The translations under genes were made by a program, and so were the position numbers. The notes under the pieces are model-generated. The model was not told where the DNA came from. It did no database searches and saw only the letters and a program-made list of their open reading frames with translations. A DNA stretch of 64,000 nucleotides from DATBLE01 sp046734335. GTDB lineage: Bacteria > Actinomycetota > Thermoleophilia > Gaiellales > Gaiellaceae. The stretch is from assembly GCA_046734335.1 (NCBI GenBank), contig JBKPRA010000122.1, forward strand, positions 1 to 64,000, given 5' to 3'. Below, piece by piece: positions 57,941-64,000 of this stretch; within the stretch, counting starts at the first letter, position 1, and every line of letters begins with the position of its first letter.

Positions 57941-59722
57941 ATGGGTGCCTTCTCGAAAGTCCTCGTTGCCAACAGGGGGGAAATCGCCATCCGCGTCTTC
58001 CGGACGCTGCGCGAGCTGGAGATCGCCTCGGTGGCCGTCTACTCCCAGGCCGATCGCGCCGCCCTCCACGTTCGTGTGGCGGACGAGGCTTGGCTGCTCG
58101 GCGCCGGCCCTCCGGCCGAGAGCTACCTGAACCAGGAGAAGATCGTCGAGACGGCGCTGAAGGCCGGAGCCGAGGCCATCCACCCCGGCTACGGGTTCCT
58201 CGCCGAGAATGCCGTCTTCGCCCGCGCCGTCGAGGCCGCCGGCCTCACTTGGATCGGCCCGCCGCCGGACGCGATCGAGGCGATGGGGTCGAAGACGGAG
58301 GCGCGTGAGCGGATGAAGGCTGCCGGCGTCCCGATCATCCCGGGAACGACCGAGCCGGTCGCAACTGCGGCCGAGGTCGTCCGGCTCGGCAACGAGCTCG
58401 GCTGGCCGCTCGCGATCAAGGCCTCCGCGGGCGGCGGGGGAAAGGGCTTTCGCGTCGTCCGTGAGGGCGACGACGTCGAGCGCGCTCTCGAGACCGCACG
58501 GCGGGAAGGGGACGCCTACTTCTCGAATCCGGCCGTCTACATCGAGCGCTACCTCGAGGATCCCCGGCATGTCGAAGTGCAGCTCCTGGCCGACGCGCAC
58601 GGCAACGTCATCCACCTGGGCGAGCGCGATTGCACGATTCAGCGCCGCCACCAGAAGCTCGTCGAGGAAACGCCGTCCCCGGGGGTCGACGCCGAGCTCC
58701 GCGCCCGGATCGGCGCGATCGCCGTGGAGGCCGCACGGGCCGTCGGGTACCGCTCAGCCGGCACCGTCGAGGGTTTGCTCGATCGGGACGGTGCCTACTA
58801 CTTCATGGAGATGAACACGCGCATCCAGGTCGAGCACACCGTCACGGAACTGGTCACCGGCCTCGACCTCGTCCGGGAGCAGGTACTGATCGCGGCGGGA
58901 GAGCCGCTATGGCTGCGCCAGAGGGACGTCCGCCTGACCGGGCACGCCTTCGAGTGCCGGATCAACGCGGAGGATCCGTCCGCCGGCTTCCGGCCGACGC
59001 CTGGGCGGATCGCGGGCTACCGGGAGCCGAGCGGGCCGGGAGTACGTGTCGACTCGGGCGTGGAGGACGGATCGGAGGTTTCGCCGCTCTACGACCCGAT
59101 GATCTCCAAGCTGGTCGTGCACGGCCTCGACCGGGAGCACGCACGGCGGCGGATGCTGCGGGCGCTCGACGAGTACCGCATCGGCGGCGTGACCACGCTG
59201 CTCGGCTTCCACCGCGCGCTGTTTCGCCATCCGTGCTTCGTGGACGCCGGCACCTGCCACGGCGTAGTCGAGTCGGAGCTGTTGGCCCAGCAGGCGGAGC
59301 GGTTGTCGCAGAAGACAACAGTAGAGACGACTCCGGACGGCAGGCTCAGCGAGCGTGTCACCGCGGTCGAGCTCGACGGCCGCCGCTTCGACGTCAAGGT
59401 ACTCGTGCCGGAGCCGCCCTGGGCCGCACTCGCCGAGCGGCGGCGGGAACGCGTCGCCGCGGGAGCGGGTGGCACCGGCGGGCGCGATGCGATCGTCAGC
59501 CCGATGCAGGGCACGGTGCTGTCGGTCGAAGTCAGCGAGGGCGACGCGGTGGTCGCCGGTCAGGTGATCTGTGTCGTCGAGGCGATGAAGATGGAGAACG
59601 AAGTCCACGCCTTCCGGGACGGAATCGTCTCCGAGCTGTCGGTGCAAGCGGGAGAGCCGGTCGGGACTGGCCAGGTGATCTGTGTGGTCGCGCCCGAGCA
59701 GGAGCCCGATGCCGGAGCGTGA
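57941..59722 (+). CDS. Acyl-CoA carboxylase alpha subunit (biotin carboxylase and carrier)
   Basis: A 593-residue fusion of biotin carboxylase and biotin carrier domains, as in actinobacterial AccA3. The carboxylase has VLVANRGEIAIRVFRTLREL, AIHPGYGFLAENAVFARA, the ATP loop KASAGGGGKGFRVV and FMEMNTRIQVEHTVTELVTG. The carrier domain at the end has VVEAMKMENEVHAFRDG, with the biotinylated lysine. It supplies carboxybiotin to the beta subunit encoded at 54557. Confidence 0.95.
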   Translation: MGAFSKVLVANRGEIAIRVFRTLRELEIASVAVYSQADRAALHVRVADEAWLLGAGPPAESYLNQEKIVETALKAGAEAIHPGYGFLAENAVFARAVEAAGLTWIGPPPDAIEAMGSKTEARERMKAAGVPIIPGTTEPVATAAEVVRLGNELGWPLAIKASAGGGGKGFRVVREGDDVERALETARREGDAYFSNPAVYIERYLEDPRHVEVQLLADAHGNVIHLGERDCTIQRRHQKLVEETPSPGVDAELRARIGAIAVEAARAVGYRSAGTVEGLLDRDGAYYFMEMNTRIQVEHTVTELVTGLDLVREQVLIAAGEPLWLRQRDVRLTGHAFECRINAEDPSAGFRPTPGRIAGYREPSGPGVRVDSGVEDGSEVSPLYDPMISKLVVHGLDREHARRRMLRALDEYRIGGVTTLLGFHRALFRHPCFVDAGTCHGVVESELLAQQAERLSQKTTVETTPDGRLSERVTAVELDGRRFDVKVLVPEPPWAALAERRRERVAAGAGGTGGRDAIVSPMQGTVLSVEVSEGDAVVAGQVICVVEAMKMENEVHAFRDGIVSELSVQAGEPVGTGQVICVVAPEQEPDAGA

Positions 59723-60587
59723 CGCGCCGTTCTGCGCCGAGGTCGCGCTTGAGAACGGGGAGTCGCTGTCCGCAACGGCGAGCCGCGTCGACCACTGGAT
59801 CCTGATCGAGTACCGCGGTCTCTGGGGGCACGACGCCCTTGCGGCGAGCGGCCTCTCTGCGGAGGTGAAGGCGCGCCTTTCCGAGCAGCGCGACGCGCGG
59901 CGGAACACGAAGCTGCTCTTCCTGCGCCGCCCGCACCGACGCGACCACCCGAGTCTCGCGGTGTTCTGGGGCAGTTCGACGTCGTCCGGGACCGCGCTCT
60001 ACCACGCCGAGATCGAGGCGTACGACGAGTTGCTCGGGCTCGACCTCACGGCCCGCGGGCACGAGCCGGCCGACCATCCTCTGCTGATCGTCTGCACCCA
60101 CGGCAAGCACGATCGGTGCTGCGCCCGCTACGGCCGGCCGCTGTACAAGGCATTCGAGGAGCAGGCCGAGGACGGCTGGGTCTGGCAGTCGTCGCACGTC
60201 GGCGGCGACCGCTTCGCAGGCAACGTCGTCGTCCTGCCCGAGGGGCTGTACTTCGGCCGGGTCGAGCCGAGCGGCGCCTGGTCGCTGCTCGACGAATACC
60301 TCGCCGGCCGCATCGACCTCGACCGCTATCGGGGACGCTCGGCCAACACCTTTTCGGAGCAGGCCGCGGAGATCACGATTCGGCGGATGACCGGACTGAA
60401 GGGCCTGGACGACCTCGAGCTGGTCGAGCATGACGGCGCGCACGTGCGCTTTCGCGCCGGCTCACGGATGTTCGACGTCGGCGTCGTCTACGAGCCGGGC
60501 GAGCTGACCTACCTGACGTGCAGCGCCGAGACGCTCAGGCGTCCCCGGCACTACGCCGTAGAAATCCTTCGCGAATCAGCCGCCTGA
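59709..60587 (+). CDS. Sucrase/ferredoxin-like family protein
   Basis: A 292-residue protein of the Suc_Fer-like family with a thioredoxin-like [2Fe-2S] fold. The first part has PFCAEVALENGESLSATASR. The second part carries the cysteine motif CTHGKHDRCCARYGRPLY and the SSHVGGDRFAGNVVVLPEG block. Family members are probably iron-sulfur proteins of unknown function, despite the sucrase name. ATG 59709 overlaps the carboxylase gene by 14 bp. It overlaps the convergent JmjC gene by 53 bp. Confidence 0.82.
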   Translation: MPERDAPFCAEVALENGESLSATASRVDHWILIEYRGLWGHDALAASGLSAEVKARLSEQRDARRNTKLLFLRRPHRRDHPSLAVFWGSSTSSGTALYHAEIEAYDELLGLDLTARGHEPADHPLLIVCTHGKHDRCCARYGRPLYKAFEEQAEDGWVWQSSHVGGDRFAGNVVVLPEGLYFGRVEPSGAWSLLDEYLAGRIDLDRYRGRSANTFSEQAAEITIRRMTGLKGLDDLELVEHDGAHVRFRAGSRMFDVGVVYEPGELTYLTCSAETLRRPRHYAVEILRESAA

Positions 60588-61695
60588 CGAGCACGAGCCT
60601 GCCCTCGTCGTCGAGGTCGCCCGGAAGCTCGGCCGCCGTGAAGGGCCACTCCGACTCGACGACTGCCTCGAGTGCCTCGCGCGCGTGGTCGGGGAGATCG
60701 AGGTGCTTCCCCTCGAACGACAGTGTCGTCCCCTCGAGGTCCGCGATCACCGTCGGCCGGCGCTCGAGCGGCGATTCGATAGTGACCGAATCGAGCTCAC
60801 GCACCTCCCGGAGGTGACCGTCGAGGATCGCACGGCGGCTCCCCACGAACTTCGCCCGCGCCCGCCGGCGGACGTCTTCCGGGTCGAGCCGCGTGGCCAG
60901 CCGCTCGGCCAGGTCGACCGGCGGCTCCCCGTCGGCCGGCACGGAGCGGCGGAACTCGACGTCGTCCTCGCACTCCTCCAGGGCCGCCCGAAACGCGTCG
61001 ATCCAGGTGTGGGCGTTGACGCCGACGGTGATGTGCAGGGAATCGGTGTACGAGGTGAGCGCATCGTGCAGCCATCCGCGGGGGAGGTAAAGCGTGTCCC
61101 CGGCCCGAAGCGTCAGGTCGAGCACGGTCGGGCCCGGCTCGCCCAGCGACGATGACCAGCGCTGCGCCTTCAGCGGCAGCTCGAGCAGTGGCTCGTACAC
61201 ACGCCAGTGCTTCTCACCGGCGACCTGAAGGACGAAGACGTCGTGGGTGTCGTGGTGGACGGCGAAGCCCTGGGAGCGCCGGGGGGTGTAGTACGAGTTC
61301 GCCTGGACGCCGCTGCCGAGCTCTGCCTCGAGCGCCCGGCAGAACCGGGCAAGGGGCGGCCATGTGTGGTGGAGCGCCTGAAGGACGATCGTCGAGCCGT
61401 CCCCGAACGCCTCCGCGACGCGGTCGGGGTCGACGACCCCGGTGAACGGCTTCGGGCGCCAGGAGATCTCCCGTGCGTACTGACCCTCGGAGGTCGCCCC
61501 GCCCTCCTTGACCATCCGTAGGCCCGGCGTCCGCAGCCCTCCGGAGGAGACCAGCCGCTCGACGTCTGCGACCGACAGCAGGTCGTCGAAACGACCCTCC
61601 TCGGCGCGCGGCACGGCGAGCGGCCGCTGCTCCCAGTACTCGGCGATGAACTCCGCTGCGTCGACCGGCTCGAGGCAGCGGGCGAGCGCCTCGCT
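60535..61695 (-). CDS. JmjC-type Fe(II)/2-oxoglutarate oxygenase, start unresolved
   Basis: The protein matches cupin-like JmjC oxygenases of the YcfD/NO66 ribosomal-oxygenase group. N-terminal FIAEYWEQRPLAV, the HxD iron site in AVHHDTHDVFVLQV, and the distal histidine in YLPRGWLHDAL are all seen. Family sequence continues upstream of GTG 61614 through ARCLEPVDAAEFIAEYWE, right up to the stop of the peptide gene. No ATG, GTG, TTG or CTG lies in that frame upstream of 61614, so the 5' boundary (61695) is approximate. The enzyme would hydroxylate a protein or peptide. Candidate substrates are a ribosomal protein or the acidic peptide encoded next door. Confidence 0.8.
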   Translation of the reverse strand, partial: SEALARCLEPVDAAEFIAEYWEQRPLAVPRAEEGRFDDLLSVADVERLVSSGGLRTPGLRMVKEGGATSEGQYAREISWRPKPFTGVVDPDRVAEAFGDGSTIVLQALHHTWPPLARFCRALEAELGSGVQANSYYTPRRSQGFAVHHDTHDVFVLQVAGEKHWRVYEPLLELPLKAQRWSSSLGEPGPTVLDLTLRAGDTLYLPRGWLHDALTSYTDSLHITVGVNAHTWIDAFRAALEECEDDVEFRRSVPADGEPPVDLAERLATRLDPEDVRRRARAKFVGSRRAILDGHLREVRELDSVTIESPLERRPTVIADLEGTTLSFEGKHLDLPDHAREALEAVVESEWPFTAAELPGDLDDEGRLVLVRRLIREGFLRRSAGDA

Positions 61696-61894
61696 AGGCC
61701 GCGTCTTCTGCGTCGGCGTCGGAATCGGTGCCGTCCATGTCGGAGCCGCCGCCGGCGTCGCCGTCCGTGCCGTCGGTGCCGTCGCCGTCGGTGCCGTCGG
61801 CGTCGCCGTCCGTCCCGTCCGCGTCGGTCTCCGCCTCCATCCGCGTGAATCCGCCGGTCTCGATCTCGGCGTCGGTGAGCGTCTGCTCGGTCAT
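61694..61894 (-). CDS. Acidic Asp/Thr/Gly-repeat peptide, candidate RiPP precursor
   Basis: A 66-residue peptide. A short leader-like part (MTEQTLTDAEIETGGFTRME) precedes a tail of repeated DADGTDGD / DGTDGTDGD units and ends DADAEDAA, with no Cys, Lys or Trp. ATG 61894 follows a near-perfect AAAGGAGG six bases upstream, so it is expressed as a gene. It lies 40 bp after the ABC permease gene and touches the JmjC frame. The design fits a precursor peptide with a leader and an acidic core, or a calcium-binding or acidic secreted peptide. No known family recognised. Confidence 0.7.
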   Translation of the reverse strand: MTEQTLTDAEIETGGFTRMEAETDADGTDGDADGTDGDGTDGTDGDAGGGSDMDGTDSDADAEDAA

Positions 61895-61934
61895 GCCGTG
61901 CCTCCTTTGGCTGCTCGGGTGCGGGGAGTATTCC

Positions 61935-62708
61935 CTAGAGCGTGCGCTCGTAAGCGCGGAAGCACCAGGTCGCCCAGAGAGCGGTTGCGGCGGAGAGCAC
62001 GAGCAGGAAGAGGAGGTAGAGGCCGACCGTTCCCCACGACGTTCCTGGCAGCACCACCTCGCGTGCGGCGCGGACCCCCCAGTCCATCGGGTTGCCGTGG
62101 GCGGCGACCTGCATCCAGTGCGGCATCTGCCCCCGGGCGAGCAGCGTGGTGGAGACGAAAAGCAGCGGCAGGCCGATGAAGTTGGCCAGCGCGATCATCG
62201 TCGCTTCGCGCCGGGTGAGCAGTGCAATGCCCTGGGAGATGCCCGCGAATGCGCTGTTCACGAGGATCGCCGCGAGGATCACGATCACCCAGCCGGCCGC
62301 GCCGGTATGAACACGGACGCCGAGCGCGAGCGCGACCACGAGGATGATCACCGCCTGGATCGCGGCAGTCAGCGCCGAACGGACGATCTGCGAGAGAACG
62401 AGTGCAAAGCGGCTCGCCGGCGTGGCCAGGATGCGCTCCACGAACTTGTGGTCGAGATCGAAGATCATCCCCATGCCGCTCCACGTCGCCCCGAAGAACG
62501 AGTTCATGACGACGATCGCCGGCGCGAGGAAGGTCACGTATGACGTCGTGCCGAATCCGCCGAGGTGCGTCACGTTTTTGAAGAGCTGTCCGTAGAGGAC
62601 GAGCCAGACCATCGGCTGGACGAGCAGCAGCACGATCCAGATCGGCTCGCGCATGAGATTGCGCGCCTGGCGGACGACCATGTACCAGGTGTGGCGGAGG
62701 ACGTTCAC
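61935..62708 (-). CDS. ABC-2 type exporter permease (DrrB-like)
   Basis: A 257-residue permease with six membrane helices. ABC-2 features include the N-terminal WYMVVRQARNLMREPIWIVL, SFFGATWSGMGMIFDLDHKF, VERILATPASRF and NFIGLPLLFVSTTLL. The pair with the upstream ATPase resembles daunorubicin-type DrrAB exporters. GTG 62708 overlaps the ATPase stop as GTGA. Adjacent to the acidic peptide gene, it may export the peptide, a lipid or a drug; the substrate is unknown. Confidence 0.9.
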   Translation of the reverse strand: MNVLRHTWYMVVRQARNLMREPIWIVLLLVQPMVWLVLYGQLFKNVTHLGGFGTTSYVTFLAPAIVVMNSFFGATWSGMGMIFDLDHKFVERILATPASRFALVLSQIVRSALTAAIQAVIILVVALALGVRVHTGAAGWVIVILAAILVNSAFAGISQGIALLTRREATMIALANFIGLPLLFVSTTLLARGQMPHWMQVAAHGNPMDWGVRAAREVVLPGTSWGTVGLYLLFLLVLSAATALWATWCFRAYERTL

Positions 62709-63661
62709 GCCTCGCCTCTGTCCTCGGCGGCGAACTCACGGCCCGTGTAGTGGAGGTAGACGTCGTCGAGGGACGGCCGCGAGACGCCGACCGATTCGAC
62801 GCCGATTCCTTCCTGCTCCAGCGCGGAAAGGATCCCGGGGAGTGCGCGGTTGCCGTTCTCGACGCGAGACACGAGCGTGCGACCCTCGCCGCCGCTCTCG
62901 GGCCTGGCGCCGAGCCGCTCGAGTACACGGCGCGCGTCGTCCATGCGGCCGTCCACCAGCTCGAGGTGCACGGCGTCGCCCTGGAGCGTCGTCTTCAGCT
63001 CGCGGGGCGTGCCCTCGACGACGATCTGGCCGCGGCTGACGATCGCGAGCCGGTCTGCCAGCTCGTCGGCTTCCTCCAGGTAGTGGGTGGTGAGCAGGAT
63101 CGTGAGCCCTTCCTGGCGGGCGAGCCGTCCGACCTCGTCCCACATGCCGGCGCGGGCCTCCGGGTCGAGACCGGTAGTCGGCTCGTCGAGGAAGAGCACC
63201 TTCGGGCGATGGACGAGGCCGAGGGCGATGTCGAGCCGCCGTCGCATGCCGCCGGAGTACGTCTTGACCACGCGGTCGGCGGCGTCGGCGATGCCGACGA
63301 ACTCGAGGAGGCCGGAGACGCGGTCGCGCAGTGCCCGTCCGCCCATGCCCTGCACCCGACCTTGCAGCATCAGGTTCTCGCGGCCGGTCCCGTTCTGGTC
63401 GATCCCCGAGTCCTGCGGCACGTAGCCGATCTCCCGCCGGACGGCGCCCGCCTGCCGGCGCACGTCGTAACCGGCGACCTCGGCGCGACCGGCATCCATC
63501 CGGCTCAAGGTGGCGAGGATGCGGACGGTGGTCGACTTGCCCGCACCGTTCGGTCCGAGCAGCCCGAAGACCTCGCCCTCCCGCACGGAGAAGGAGACGC
63601 CGGCGAGCGCCTGCACGCCTTTGTACCGCTTCTCGAGCCCGTCGACGACGATCGCTTCCAT
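62705..63661 (-). CDS. ABC-2 exporter ATPase (DrrA-like)
   Basis: A 318-residue ATPase with Walker A GPNGAGKST (about 38-46), Q-loop YVPQDSGIDQNGTGREN, signature YSGGMRRRLDIALGL, Walker B KVLFLDEPTTGLDPEA and H-loop LTTHYLEEADELADR. A C-terminal extension (about 220-318) is typical of DrrA-like proteins. It drives the permease encoded next. ATG 63661 is 6 bp after TACGCT on the minus strand, so the operon may be leaderless. Confidence 0.93.
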   Translation of the reverse strand: MEAIVVDGLEKRYKGVQALAGVSFSVREGEVFGLLGPNGAGKSTTVRILATLSRMDAGRAEVAGYDVRRQAGAVRREIGYVPQDSGIDQNGTGRENLMLQGRVQGMGGRALRDRVSGLLEFVGIADAADRVVKTYSGGMRRRLDIALGLVHRPKVLFLDEPTTGLDPEARAGMWDEVGRLARQEGLTILLTTHYLEEADELADRLAIVSRGQIVVEGTPRELKTTLQGDAVHLELVDGRMDDARRVLERLGARPESGGEGRTLVSRVENGNRALPGILSALEQEGIGVESVGVSRPSLDDVYLHYTGREFAAEDRGEA

Positions 63662-63687
63662 GCTCCGAGCGTAGCTAGGGTGATCCG

Positions 63688-64000
63688 GTGCGGACCGGGT
63701 TCAAAGGGACCTTCTCGATCGTCGCCGCGGACGTCGAGGCGGGCGAGGTCGGGTGCGCCGTCCAGTCCCGCTACTTCGCGGTCGGCTCCGTCGTGCCGTG
63801 GGCGAAGGCAGGGATCGGCGCAGTGGCCACGCAGGCGGCCGGGGTCGCCGCCTACGGGCCGAAGGTGCTGGCGCTGCTGGAGGAAGGAATCGAGCCTGCG
63901 GCCGCGCTCGAACGGGCGCTGGCCGACGACGGCGCGCGTGAGTCGCGGCAGCTCGGCGTCGTCACCGCCGACGGGCTGGCGGCCGCGCACACCGGAACCG
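63688..64000 (+). CDS. DUF1028-family protein, 5' part
   Basis: Only about 104 residues are inside the window; the gene runs past the right edge. FSIVAADVEAGEVGCAVQSR, YFAVGSVVPWAKAG, IGAVATQAAGVAAYGPKVL and ESRQLGVVTADGLAAAHTG match the DUF1028 (Ntn-hydrolase-like) family, whose function is unknown. GTG 63688 is 6 bp after TAGGGT (63676-63681), a leaderless arrangement. It is divergent from the ABC ATPase gene. Confidence 0.9.
   Translation, partial: MRTGFKGTFSIVAADVEAGEVGCAVQSRYFAVGSVVPWAKAGIGAVATQAAGVAAYGPKVLALLEEGIEPAAALERALADDGARESRQLGVVTADGLAAAHTGT

Noticed and set aside
61614..61616. GTG 61614 as the true JmjC start
   Set aside because: It would remove the N-terminal segment ARCLEPVDAAEFIAEYWE, which resembles the family start, so I treat it as unlikely though not impossible.

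Overview
This is high-GC DNA densely packed with genes that mostly use ATG, GTG or TTG starts. The gene content fits an actinobacterium: acyl-CoA carboxylase subunits, CarD next to ispD/ispF, ClpC, and many apparently leaderless genes. I infer Actinomycetota, perhaps a deep branch such as Thermoleophilia, but the sequence here does not prove the class.

Region 1 (1-25060) is a surface or exopolysaccharide locus. It holds the end of a tyrosine-kinase chain-length regulator, a Wzy-like polymerase/ligase, two tandem family-4 glycosyltransferases, and an eight-gene minus-strand operon for an unusual sugar (C-methyltransferase, sugar-1-phosphate nucleotidyltransferase, PIG-L deacetylase, two NAD-dependent epimerases, UDP-glucose dehydrogenase, SAF-domain oxidoreductase, FkbM methyltransferase). 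It also holds two paralogous family-2 glycosyltransferases, a large secreted sugar-dehydrogenase-like protein with PKD repeats, a secreted glycosidase, the initiating glycosyl-1-phosphate transferase and a further epimerase.

Region 2 (25290-29330) is a sulfate ABC transporter operon followed by an Rrf2-type regulator. The first permease gene appears to start at CTG behind a perfect ribosome-binding site. Region 3 (29429-36415) is housekeeping: clpC, radA, carD, ispD, a PHP phosphatase and ispF. A MarR gene and a divergent beta-propeller gene follow, separated by two phased palindromic operators.

Region 4 (38646-40966) is a four-gene redox/repair operon: dienelactone hydrolase, a short MutY, a small helical CMD-like protein, and an AhpD-like gene interrupted by an in-frame TGA exactly where the second cysteine of the CxxC site belongs. 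A GGTC-loop hairpin lies directly downstream, so I read it as a selenoprotein with a bacterial SECIS element. Region 5 (41049-46335) holds small regulators, a quinone oxidoreductase, an ATP-grasp ligase, a flippase-like protein and a frameshifted ROK sugar kinase.

Region 6 (46319-53276) has an L,D-transpeptidase, an unusually short GluRS, cysS, rlmB, a NYN nuclease, a SigH-like sigma factor, tRNA-Thr(TGT) and a trans-sulfuration PLP enzyme. Region 7 (53273-59722) has an MFS exporter, both large subunits and a probable small subunit of an acyl-CoA carboxylase, an NlpC/P60 hydrolase and pgsA. Region 8 (59709-64000) ends with a minus-strand group: an ABC-2 exporter (ATPase and permease), a 66-residue acidic Asp/Thr/Gly repeat peptide with a strong ribosome-binding site, and a JmjC oxygenase whose reading frame meets the peptide stop codon without any normal start codon. 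That arrangement resembles a modified-peptide (RiPP-like) locus and, with the selenoprotein, is the most interesting part of the window.
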